DNA of 64,000 nt from Circinella umbellata (Eukaryota; Mucoromycota; Mucoromycetes; Mucorales; Lichtheimiaceae), in contig JAIWNF010000043.1 in assembly GCA_025093555.1 (NCBI GenBank), forward strand, positions 124,001 through 188,000, read 5' to 3'. The translations under genes and the position numbers were made by a program. Shown here one piece after another: positions 12,070 to 23,500 of this stretch; position 1 is the first letter of the stretch; each line of letters opens with the position of its first letter. The notes under the pieces were generated by a model that saw only the letters and a list, made by a program, of their open reading frames with translations, ran no database searches and was not told the DNA's origin.

Positions 12070-13542
12070 CGTTATAAAGTTTTATTAGATAACAAAAAAA
12101 AAAAAAAAAAAAAAAACTAGGTCAAACGAAAATAGGACATCATATGCAGAAAAAAAAAAAGGAACAAAAAAGAACTTGTCTTTTGGTTATTGGCAGTTGA
12201 ATTCATTGGCCGCAAAGGTCGATCCATACTGGGGCCAATTTGCCGTATTAGGTATAAAACCGAAATAAAACATATCCCTTTCTTTGACTACTAATTTAAC
12301 AAATAACAATATAAGCTATTGAGTGAGAAAGAGGGGGAGGGGTGTTAGTCACAAGTTCAGTTAGTTGGATAAATAGCAAAACAAGTTATTTTACTTTTTA
12401 ATTTTTGTTGTATGAGGACTCCAATACCTTCTTGATCTTTATAATATCTGATACGTAAACAATTTTTTTTCCTCCTCATACACTACATAACTTTTAATAA
12501 AAGTATCTAATTAGAATAGGATGGATCCAATGTAAAAAAAAATCAGTTATAAAACTGAAAGAATGTGACTTATTACCAATGTCCTTTATACTGTCTTAAT
12601 TAGAAACATCTATTGCTTATCGTGATAACTATTTGATATCACCACTAAACATTTACTATAGATCCTGTTTAAGAACCCAATGCTAAGCAATATTATGAAG
12701 GCTTATATTTACAGTATAGAAGCCCAAAGATCGATATCTATTCTCTGGAGTAATGTGGCATGGATAGACGTGGCTGGAATTAATAAGAGGAGGTAACAAA
12801 GAAATCTTATAAAAGTACGTACAAAAATATCCAAGTAGAGAGATAGTCTTTTTTGGGCTGATAATATGCATCTACCCATTATACTGATATTTATATAAAA
12901 TACAATTCATCAGATTTTGTATACTACTATTTTGATAATGTATACCAGTTATTTTGAAATCCTTTTTATATGAGAAAAAATGATTTTCCAGTGTGTTTGT
13001 ATGGTACCACTGCGTTATTAACAATTATAGTAGTGACTAATGTTATTATTCTCCTTTATACACTACCCATAATATATGTAAATATCAAAAAATTAGAATC
13101 CACTTAGGTAGAAAATAAACATATTTTTGTTAGTTTGCGTGTGGATCTAATTTAAAGCGAAAACCCTTGCTCATAATTTACCTAAATGTTTAAATTTACT
13201 AACAATGATTCGGTCCCTATCCTATCGCCAGAGTTGATGCATATTTGAGAGACAATCATTTATCTGCACCATATCCGTAGTAGTACAGGCTATTGTAAGA
13301 TATAAAAGCTCAATGTGATATTACGTATAAAATAAAAATATATAAATATAAAATAGCATAAAATGATCGTAATAAAAATGATATTTTTACTGTTATAACA
13401 AGGAGAGAGGTTTATAAAGCTTTACCAAATGTCAACGATGGATGCTTTTGTTGTATAAGAAGGTGGTATGTTGATCGAAAAAGGTGTACAACAACAATTG
13501 AAAGAGCGTCATGACAAGCAGAGTCATGGCATGAATAAATGT
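12070..13542. other. Gene-free region, left part of accessory island
   Basis: The first 200 bases are probably the promoter of the DnaJ gene and hold an ATTGGCC...GGCCAAT pair (about 12205-12241). The remaining 1.2 kb has no credible open frame and no recognised repeat. Confidence 0.4.
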
Positions 13543-13877
13543 CTACACTTAACTCTCTTCCCCCGCCTAATTTTTTTAAAATTTTCAGATTCAGCTATAT
13601 GAATGAAAGCTAAGTCGCATAGTAAAGTTTTAGTGTAAGCAGCTTCATCAAAAAAATTATGTAGTTAAAAAATGGCACATAAGAAACAGAATTATAGCAT
13701 ACTGTTTAATGTAAAAAAAAATAAGAAAAAAGAATAAAGGTATGTCATAGATAAATCTTTTTATTTTCATTAGAGTATATAAAAAAGAAATGGAAGTCGC
13801 TTACACTTAACTTTATTACGCAACTTATCTTTCATTTTCATATAGCTGAATCTGGGGCAAGAGAGTTAAGTGCAGGG
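13543..13877. mobile_element. Fold-back (MITE-like) element with about 90-110-bp inverted arms
   Basis: The left arm (about 13543-13652) and the reverse complement of the right arm (about 13788-13877) align over their length. The outer block is CTACACTTAACTCTCTTC on the left versus CTGCACTTAACTCTCTTG on the right. The inner block shares CAGATTCAGCTATATGAA, then TGAAAG.TAAGT.GC.TA.TAAAGTT and GTGTAAGC..CTTC. The left arm carries about 20 extra AT-rich bases between the blocks. About 135 bases without coding capacity lie between the arms. No target-site duplication is obvious. The structure fits a non-autonomous DNA transposon; no related transposase is in the window. Confidence 0.75.
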
Positions 13878-13983
13878 TACATAAGAGCATTTTACTTGCT
13901 CTTGTATAGGTATGGTCTCCAAACTTTTTGAAAATCACAGTAGACATAACATTATTGTTTCCAACTCCTGAATTATAGATTCA

Positions 13984-14890
13984 GAGCTTTTAATACTTGC
14001 CCTGGATCCAAAGTATCTACCAGGAAGCAACTTCAAAGTTGGTTTTGCGCAATCCCCATGTAGTTGAAATGATTACCATTACCTTAATAGGTAAGAAATG
14101 GTCAATAATTCTTACACATACAAATGCTGACTAGTTTTCGTGTAGGTTTAAACGCTGCTTCATTGTATGTACCGAGACCAACAGAAGGGGCTGATGGTTC
14201 TAAATATGATATTGTTTATGCTGCCAACGTATCACCGCTACAAAGTGTGCCCACCAATACTGATTGATTTTTTTTTTTAAGATTCAAAAAGTGATGAATT
14301 TGTTGACGGAAAGGCTGGAGACAAACCAATACTGATTGAAGTTCAAATACAATTACAAAAAAATGCTTCAAAGCAAAACCCATTGTAATTGTATTTGGCA
14401 CACATGCTACACGTACCGAAATCAGTTTGGATTTTGGAATCCACAACTTTTGAGTTTGCAAAAGGAATTCTTAGTCAATATTGGGCTGAAAAATTGTTAT
14501 ATCTTGGACAACAGTAACATAAAAAAATGCCCACAACCATTCAAAGCCAAACAATCGCTCAACGTTCGGATAACAGCACAAGATTCGATTCCACCTGAAA
14601 TAAGATTCGAATTAAGGAGTTAGATAATCAAATAATTAGTATCATAACACCATCGCAGAATTCTTCAAAGCGACTCGCCTACCAGCAATGATGGGATTAG
14701 AATAGTTTTTTTTTTCTCTCAAAAACTATCCTTCTTATAAAGTGAATTCCAGGATGACGGTACTATACAAAATTTATATTCAATCGCTAAAGAGCAGACG
14801 TCGACTAGAATTAAAGCAAGAAATAATAATCAGTAACTGAAGCTTTACTTGAAGTTTGTGATCAAATAAACAAGTAATTTCAAAAAAAAA
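13984..14890 (+). pseudogene. Decayed PD-(D/E)XK nuclease-like gene of a probable multicopy Mucorales family
   Basis: Coding-like pieces follow each other on the plus strand in shifting frames. From about 14005: a frame reading SIYQEATSKLVLRNPHVVEM, then a plausible intron (GTAAGA at about 14091 to TGTAG at 14145) into GLNAASLYVPRPTEGADGSK. From 14281: DSKSDEFVDGKAGDKPILIE then VQIQ, ended by a stop. Near 14750: DDGTIQNLYSIAKEQ. Near 14840: EALLEVCDQINK followed by an in-frame stop. The spaced D...IEVQ pattern resembles the catalytic core of PD-(D/E)XK nucleases found in transposase-like proteins; this assignment is from memory of the motif style and is tentative. Frame changes and stops make the gene non-functional. 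Confidence 0.5.
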
Positions 14891-15624
14891 ATGTAAATAC
14901 GCTGGTCGAGGTTGAATCTCAAGTTGGACCTAGGTTGTAACCCCATGCCTGATACCTTATAAAAAAAAAACGACTACGTGATTACTAGTGATGGTTTGTT
15001 GTACACCGAGAGCTGCGATAACGTATGTATACACGAGAATCGGATTCACTTGGTGAGCCAATGCCACCACCCTCCACCTGAATTATCGGAACTGGCAAAA
15101 AGGTTAGTGAACCAAAGCAGTTCTAACTGTTATATCAATCGAAATTAATAAAAATAAAGAGACGTTAAAAAGTCAACGAGATCCAAAAAAACAATAATTG
15201 AACTGAAGTTTATTAAAATAAATATTATCTCTATTTATATGAATCTTAATATGTGTATACGGATATACGTGAGACTTATGTTTGTCATGACCGTGTGCAT
15301 TATGAATCTAAGATAAATGATATTAAGATCAGACTTTGTGCGGTTGACGATATGATATATCTACGCAGCTGTTATCTGTTATCATTATAGAAGTGCTAGA
15401 CAATTCTCCGACCCTTACTGCTAATCTATACATAACGCAGTGACTTACTATTTAGTCGACCGCACAACCGCACGATCACAATGACAAACAATCTCAGCTG
15501 CTGTGTGACAAAAAAGTAGATAACTCAGCTGTCAGGCTTTCTTGTTCATGCTTTTTGAGAAAAAAATTGTGGGCTACAACCTCATGTATTTACTTTTATT
15601 ACCATTCTATTATTCTTCTTAAAA
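14891..15624. other. Gene-free region with an imperfect inverted repeat
   Basis: No accepted gene. TTGTGCGGTTGAC at 15336-15348 pairs with GTCGACCGCACAA at 15455-15467 (12 of 13 bases complementary, spacing about 106). The last 30 bases before 15625 are pyrimidine- and AT-rich, like a fungal leader. Confidence 0.4.
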
Positions 15625-17467
15625 ATGTCCATGAACAACACCAACAACTTGTTTGACGTGGATAATGACCAACTTATTGAGGTCTTTCAAAAGGCTTTAG
15701 TCATTCTTTTCAAGGATTATGGTGAAAGAAGTATTGAGGAGGATGAATGGGTTGAAAAAAAGAGCCACACGTGTTACGATTGTTGGATGGCGATGTCGAG
15801 GGTAGCCTTGAACAGCTCGACACTCTTGAATCTGAGGTCAATCGACTCAATAGTTTGACAGGGTTCACCACTGCTTCGATGACGGCGAACATCTCGGCAA
15901 TCAGCAGTGACTCGACTGATCCAATGGATCCTGATTTGGCGATGAGTGCCGAGCTTGCTGCACTGGAAAGCCAAATCGCCGAGGAGTTGAGGGTTGGTTG
16001 TGCTCGTATCGCAGAGAAGTATGGTAGACGAGTCGAATCGTTAGAGCTGATGAAACTGCCAACTCTGAGCAAAAACACTGGATTTGCGCACTGGTTATGG
16101 CGCCTATCTTTTTCTGAGCAATTCAGTGATCAAGGTATAAAAAAAAAATTTCAATACAAGAGCGGGATCAGTTTTAGGAATGGAATAAAAATCTTCGGAT
16201 AATTAATATTAGTTTGTGAGGAAGGGTGGATAAAAGAGAGGATGGAATGTTTAAGTCTCTGTATGCAAATGGATGTTAGGAATTAGAAAAAATATATCCT
16301 TGTTGTGCATTATTATTTGTGGAAAGGAACACTCGGAAGAAACGGATAGAACGGAAAAAAGAGAAAAGGAATAATTTACATTGATATTAACACATGGTAT
16401 TTGACTTGCTTTTTAGACCGGGAAGACTTAAAAAGGGATTCCAAACAGATGGGCAATATCATTGCTCGCAAGGCTACAGATTGGAATGCTCTCACGGTGG
16501 AGGAGAAAGGGGTCTTTAAGTCAAAGGCTAAGGCCTTTAACGAGAAGGAGGGTAAAGCTGCGCCATTCTCTCTCGAAACCAAGGCTAGAAGATTCAATTT
16601 GTTATCAAATTGTCTCACTAGAAACTTGTACATGCTTCGGGAGGAATGTGGGGTGGAAAGCATCTGCTTTGTCGCTCCGTGCAACACCCAAACTGCATTT
16701 GATCCACCTCAGAGTGGATTTGGCTCAGGTAATATATTATAGAATTATATAGAAGCAAACATATTAGTGAGCGGATGTAGATCATTTGTGTTAACCAGCA
16801 TGCATTAATTTTCAATTGTATTATTTTTTAGAATGTGGGCACAGATTCTTCAATATGATGAAGAGAAACGAGGTGGATTTTAGTCCAATTTCGTTCCAGC
16901 GCGAGTTCCATTTTCGGATGCTACAATTCAACGCTGATGATCGCCTCGGTAAGATTGAAAATGTCCAATCTATATCATTTGTATGTGGCTATTACAGATA
17001 TACGCATTAACATCATAAGTTTTATTAAATATAGCCTCTGCCTCTGCTACCAGGTCTGCTTTCTCAAGTGAGATTCAGACCACGGAGACGCGACTCCAGC
17101 CAACAAAACAACACGCCTACAATACATGGCTGAAAAATCAAATCCTTGACAAATATAGTAAGTATTAAAAAAGAAATATTTCATATAATTATAATTATAC
17201 TAATGAATTATTTATAGAACAAGCTGTTAAGGATTTTTATGGCTGTGATATTGTAGGTGAAAGTATGAAGTGGCATGATGAGAAGATGTACAAGGGCAAG
17301 GGTGGCCCGAAGGTGTAAAACGTGCCAGTCGTTGCTACTTGACAAACGCCAAGAAGAGAAAGATTAAAGAAAATTTGGACGAGATTCGATTCGAACAAAT
17401 TCGAATCGAAGCAGTCAGAGTAGTTTTCTCTTTAATAATAAAAATATTTATGCTCCTGTACATATAG
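15625..17467 (+). pseudogene. HMG-box-like gene broken by two frame lesions
   Basis: Exons 15625-16134, 16417-16728, 16832-16948, 17035-17157 and 17218 onward; all four introns are phase 1. The frame opened by MSMNNTNNLFDVDNDQLIEV stops at 15858, but from GAG at 15762 another frame carries good coding sequence (EPHVLRLLDGDVEGSLEQL) through the rest. The exon 1/2 join gives an HMG-box-like segment: TGFAHWLWRLSFSEQ, then DREDLKRDSKQMGNII and DWNALTVEEKGVFKSKAKAF. After exon 5 begins, the frame ends at TAA 17316-17318, but the -1 frame continues coding-like (WPEGVKRASR, TNAKKRKIKENLDEI) to a TAG at 17465-17467. Both lesions shift by -1, as single-base deletions would. GC content is higher than in the flanks. 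It is probably a recently decayed member of a repeated family; recoding or assembly errors are alternatives. Confidence 0.6.
17385..17410. repeat. Perfect 11-bp inverted repeat with 4-base loop
   Basis: TTCGATTCGAA (17385-17395), loop CAAA, TTCGAATCGAA (17400-17410). It falls in the coding-like tail of the broken HMG-box-like gene, where it would encode an IRFEQIRIE repeat, so it may be a by-product of codon repetition and not a regulatory hairpin. Confidence 0.85.
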
Positions 17468-17833
17468 AACAATTAGATAATCTCACTTTTTTTTCTTTTT
17501 TTGCGGTACTTTGTGCTATCTGTTTTGTACAAATTCGATTATAATGTTTGGAGGTTCTGATAAGATAATGTAAATAATGAAAACGTGCTATATTTAAATA
17601 GGATGTATATTAATATCGTATTGGATTTGTTGATATATTAGGTATAATGCTAAACAAGAATAGACGTGGATTACAATAAAAAGTATTGTTTGCCCTTCTC
17701 CCTCCCCCCCCCAAAAAAAAAAGAAACTCTACCCATTGATTATTTGGTCGAACAAAATATTACCGGAGTGGTGATAAATATGAATAAGATTCATTTTGTC
17801 GATTGTAAAATTTGGTGGTAATAAAAGGTGGCA

Positions 17834-17865
<32 letters not shown>

Positions 17866-18682
17866 GTATGTGGGGAGAGAGAGAGAGAGAGAGAAAGTTC
17901 AAACAATTTAAAAAAGAACCGCGTTAAGACGCGCCCCAATTATATTCCCTCTTGTCAAAATCCCATGACAGCGCAGACAAAAATGGATGTTGCTTAATAT
18001 ATTTTTTCAGGTACACACACAAACCAAAAGATTGAGAATAAACAACATTTATAAAAAAAAAAAAAGAAGCGAGAGAGCGTTAAAAAAGTTCAAGTGATAC
18101 GGACTGTTAATATATTCATTAGCATTGTTGTTGTTGTTGTTGTTTATAATAGCTTATTTATGAAATGACATAACAAACCTATATGATTCAAAGGGCAACC
18201 TAAAAACCAAAATGAGCAGTAAAAATAATAGTAATAATAATACAATGCAGCAGTAACATTATAAATAATTGTCGAGTTGAAAAAAGGAGGGTTGACGTTT
18301 AAATTTATAGATCCTAATGCATTGATTGAGATAATAGATTTAAATTATAAAAAAGGTTGTCTAAAAATAAAAGGGGATTTTTATAGCCAGAAAGGTTTGA
18401 AAAGGTAAAAAAAAAGGGCGCTTATTATTAAAGGCTATTATTATTATAATTATAAAGGTTTTCTGTCTATTCTTTTTCTCCTCTTTTTATATTAGTTTTT
18501 CTCTCTTTCTTTTCTTTTCTTTCTTCTTTCCCTTTTGTACACCACCACTACATAAACTCATAAAACGTTTTTTTTTTTCTTCCTTTCTTTTTTTTTCTAT
18601 ATTTCTATTTTACACCTCTCCTTTCCCCTCTCTCCCCCCCCAACCCTCCTCCACTTATATTTAGCTTACAATTGTCTCCAAT
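17468..18682. other. Spacer with microsatellites; promoter and CT-rich leader of Nhp10-like gene
   Basis: There is no gene. A compound microsatellite lies at about 17834-17895 (TA repeats, then TGTA repeats, then GA repeats). A GTTGTT repeat lies near 18127-18142. From about 18465 to 18655 the plus strand is almost pure pyrimidine (CTTT and TTTC runs), typical of fungal leaders upstream of a start codon. Confidence 0.5.
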
Positions 18683-20123
18683 ATGACTGAAGGTAATGAT
18701 CTAAAATAAAATAAAAAAAAAATAACTAGTTCAACAATAAGAAAATAAAAAAACGAGTTTTTTTTTATCCTTTATATTTAATCACCATGACAATGGAATT
18801 AACTAACTATTTTTTTTTCTCTCTTTTGGTTATCCAGATAAATACAGAAATAAATATAAAGAACTTAAACGACGAGTGCGCGACATTGAAGAAGTATGCC
18901 CCTTTCACCACCGCCTCATTTATATTCTATAAAGAAAAATGAAAAAGAATGTTTTTGATTAATCCTTTTTCTTTAAATAAATAAATAGGAAAATGATATT
19001 CTTCATGTTCGAATTCATAAAGCTCGTAAAAGTATTAACCGTTTAAGACTTGAAAGAACGTAAGGTTTATATAATACATATTAAGAAAATGATCTTTTTA
19101 GTTTAATAACACTCTTTTCTTTTCTTTCCAGGTTTTTATTAGAAAGAATGGAAAAAGTACATCATCATTCAAATCGATCCGGTAATACAGCAAATACACT
19201 TAATGATAGTGATCATTCAGATATAGGATATGATGATGAAATGGTAAAAAATAAAATAAAAGTGATAATAATGAGGTGGGGGGGGGATATGAAAGAATAA
19301 TTTATCAATAAAATTAATCATCTTATCTATTTTATTATTAGTATCGTACAAATAGTCATGTTGGAGGAAAACGAGGTCGAATAGATAAAATGCTTAAAGC
19401 ACCAAAAAAGAAAAAAGATCCCAATGCACCTAAAGGTCCTGGAAATGTTTTCTTTTTATATTGTCGATTGGAACGTGATAAGATCAAAGATGAATTTCCA
19501 CAAGAGAATTTAGGTGATGTAACAAAACTTTTAGGTCAAAAATGGAAAGGTTTAACAACGGATGAGAAACAGGTAAAATAACAAAAAGGATAGTCTAGAT
19601 AAGGAAAAAGGAAAATTGTTTAATCAATGGTATTCTATAGAAATATTATGACATGTATAAAAAAGAAATGGAAGAATATGAAGAAGCAATGAAATTATAT
19701 GTTGCAAATGGTGGAACAGCAAATCTTGTTACATCAAATGAGGATCCAAATTCACAACCACCAGATGAAGAAGAAGAAGAAGAAGAAGGAGATGTAGTAG
19801 TGGAGGAAGAAGAAGAAGAGGAGGAGGATGATATGGAAGATGAAGAAATGGATGATGATATTGTAGCCACTGGAATTTCAACCATGTCATCACCTACCCA
19901 TTTATCTTCAGTTGCTTCACCTCCATCTGAATTAAACAGTGACCTAAACATACCTCAACCTGATGAAGATATTGAAATGGTTACTCCTGCTGGTGGATTA
20001 GCTATGGTCACAACAACAACAACAACAAAAGAAGTTTTATCAACTAATAAAAGTACACAACAAGAAGAAGAACCTTCAGTAGTATCATCCAATGAAAAAC
20101 AAACAAATCCTGATGAACGATAA
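18683..20123 (+). CDS. NHP10: INO80 chromatin-remodelling subunit, HMG-box protein (Nhp10-like)
   Basis: Exons 18683-18692, 18838-18893, 18989-19059, 19132-19243, 19342-19572 and 19641-20123; 320 residues. The N-terminus is a charged helix (DKYRNKYKELKRRVRDIEE, then ENDILHVRIHKARKSINRL) followed by a single HMG box (KKKDPNAPKGPGNVFFLYCR to GQKWKGLTTDEKQKYYDMYK, about residues 105-175). This combination is characteristic of Nhp10 and its fission-yeast counterpart in the INO80 complex, where it binds DNA ends and nucleosomes. Downstream is a long acidic stretch (runs of seven or eight Glu, about residues 195-230), then a Ser/Thr-rich tail with a TTTTTT run. The six small exons all join in frame. 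Confidence 0.9.
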
Positions 20124-20532
20124 TAATACTTCTTCAACCTAGTAAACCCCCCCCCCCATTTGTTTGATGTAAAAAAAAAAACTCTTTGCGTACATTTCAC
20201 AATTCATTTCACAATTCATTTTAATTATTTCATTGTTTTTTTTTATAATATTCTTTTAAAATATATTTGATTTTTTTTTTTATTTATGTGAAATGCAAAA
20301 ACAAAAAACAAAAACAAAAAAACTGTAATAATGCAAAAAGAATTTTCTATAATGAAAGAGAGAACAAAGAAAAGAGAAAAAAGGAGGAGACCGGGGGGGG
20401 GGGGGCGAGAGGAAAGAGAAAAAAAGGGAGGAGGAGGATAAAAAGATGTTAAGGATGAAATGTTTTTTTAAAAGAAAAAATCTAAATAATATTAATTGAT
20501 GTTTTTTATATACAATAATTTTAATTTGATGT
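20124..20532. other. Convergent 3' spacer
   Basis: This region lies between the 3' ends of the Nhp10-like and eEF3 genes. It holds several homopolymers, including a C run near 20149, a G run near 20393-20405 and purine-rich GAGGA tracts. No gene is seen. Confidence 0.5.
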
Positions 20533-23500
20533 TTAATCACTATCGGTATCAGGTTCACGTTCACCACCTTCAATCAACCATTTAAGTTGTCTAGCACGAC
20601 GACGAGCTTCTTGATCTTTCTTTTCTTGTCTTGTCTTTTTCTTCTTTTTACTAATGCGTGCTTTCACAGCTTCATCATCTACTTGAACTTCATCTTCAAC
20701 AGCTGATTTACCAGCTTTTTTAATATGACCTGCTTCCATAGTCCATGATTCAGGACATAAAGCTGAAGTAAATTCATCCGAGTGAGAAATCATCACAACA
20801 GCACCTTCCCAATTCTTAATAGCATTGGCTAAACCACCTAAAGCATCACGATCCAAAAAGTTGGTAGGTTCATCCAATACAAGCATGTGAGAGTTATTCC
20901 ACATGGCAGCAGCAATAACCACTTTGACTTTTTGACCACCTGAAAGTTCACTGACTTTACTGTATTGAGCAATATCAGGATCCAAACCAATATCATTGAA
21001 ATGTTTACGAATGTCACCCACAGTTAATTCACGATACATTAAACCTTCACGAGATGCTTCTTTATCATCAAATTCTTGAACCAATTTTTGGAAACCAAGT
21101 TCTAAAAGTTTTTCACGAGATACCCAACTATTATTCTTGTGTCGCTCATTTCTCCATTTGATTTCATATTGGAAAGTCTTTTTATATTTAGCACGACCAA
21201 GCAAATACTAGAAAGAAAGAAAGAAAGATAGAGTGAGTTTTTTTAAGGGAACCCATGGATAACATATTTATATACATATATAGTTTTTTTTTTTACCTCA
21301 ATTTGACGAGATTTGCCATCAATATCAATATACTTTTCCATTTGTTTCACTTCATCTTCAGTAATTTTACGTGTAGCCTTCATGGAAACTTCCTTATCTT
21401 CACCTGTTTCATAACGCCATCGAAGATAATCCATAGGCGTCTTTTCAAGATGTTGTTCTAAATGATGGAATGCATGTTGTGCAACATAACCAATACGAAG
21501 CGCAGGATGACGCCACACAATACCTGTTTGAGGAATCACTTCACCCGTCAATAATTTAATTAATGTAGTTTTACCAGCACCATTGGCACCCACAACAGAA
21601 ACACGTGATGAAAGGGATAATGAAATGTTGGCATTATACAAAGAAGGTTTAGGTGCACCAGGATATTGGAAAGTACAATCCGTTGCTTTAAGAATAGCCT
21701 TGGTATTACTACGTACACCTTGGAGAAGAGATGGTTTAGGGAATGAAAAGCTGATAGTGGTTGATTCGAGGGTATAATAATTAGCACCTTCTGGATACTG
21801 TTCAACAAACCTAAATAAAAAATATTTAAAGAACATTACATTGTTTAGTTTTTAACGCATCCATTGAATACCCCCCTCCCTTCTTTATATAAAATAAACC
21901 CTTCTTGTGAACCAACTTACTTTGAGAGATTACCAGAATAAAGACGAAGTTTTTTCTTTTCATAATGTAAAATTTGTGTACAAACAGCATCCAAAAATCC
22001 AGGGTCGTGAGAAACAATCAAACAAGTGACATTCTTTTGACTGACAAGATAATCTTGTAACCATTTCACATTGGTGACATCCAAATGATTGGTAGGTTCA
22101 TCCAATAATAAAATATCAGCTTCATACAAGATAGCACGCACCAATTCCAATTTCATTTTCCAACCACCGGATAAAGCACTGACGGGTACTTCAAGTCTTG
22201 CTTCATCAAAACCAACATCTTCCAATCCCTTTTTGATATCTTCACGTTTCAAATCTTTCAAATTAGGATCAGCACATGCATAATCCAATACACATAAAGA
22301 TGTATCGGCAGCTTGAGCTGTATAATCTACCATAGCTGTTTTGACTTCATCCTTGGAAGGGAATTCTTCTACTTTGCCTTGATGAATAGATCGCATCAAG
22401 GTGGATTTACCAGCACCATTGGTACCGCAAAGACCATAACGTTGTCCACGATGAAGCTTAAGTTTGGTATGATTCAAAAGTAAACGGGTACCATAAGCCA
22501 ATGAGAAATCATCAATACGACATAATTCTTCACCTTCTTGATCATCAAATGAAGTATCTGTATTACCACCATGTTCCTTGTACAAATTCATAAAGTAGTC
22601 AAAGACACGATCACACATTACAGGAACATCACGAGGCATCAATACAGTATTCATATAGGCAGAAATAATCTTGGTCCATGTATCTTTGACATAAAGTTCT
22701 TGGCGCACCCAATCAGCAACAACGGCACCTGTATATGTAATAAAGGGGGTAAAGAACGAATCAAGGAACCCCTGAATCTTGGTTGCTTCGGCACGAATCA
22801 CTTTGGTAGCTTCTTCAGTTGAAATTTGGAATGTACCATCATTCGAATTCGATTCTTCTTCTCCTTCTTTACCCGAACCACCAGCAGCGATCAATGTTTG
22901 TTTAGCACGACCTGCTAATTCACGAATTTCAGGGAAGGAAGCTTGTTCTGCTTGATGATTGACACCTGGATACAACTGAGGTAAAAATTGGGCTGCAGTA
23001 CGTGGATCACGTACCAATTTACACAAATTATCAATGATAATCACAGTTTGTCGCATGACCAATGTTGAACGTTCATTTAAAGCACGTGTCAAAAGCGGAA
23101 CCATAATAGCCAAAGTAGGACCATTGACTTCGGCCACAAATGTAGTTGCTGCCAATTTTTCAATGGTTTGAGCAACACGTGTAGGATCACCCATACAACG
23201 GACCAAATCTTTTAAATGCTTTTCAATATCCGGATTACCACCTACGGAACATACAGCCGTCATTGTCTTTTCTGCTTCTTTGGCAACTTCAGCCTTGGTA
23301 TCGGATAAACAATTGGAGACCACAGGAATAATTTGAGGCAAACATTCACCAATTTGTTCAGGACTTTTCTTTGTATATTGAGTCAATAATTGTAAAGCCC
23401 CTAATTTGGTTTGCCATTTCTTGGATCCATTGTGACCCATACCCTCATATAAAATAGGTAAAACCACTTGAGCTGCTTCGGGACGGACATTTTGAATAAG

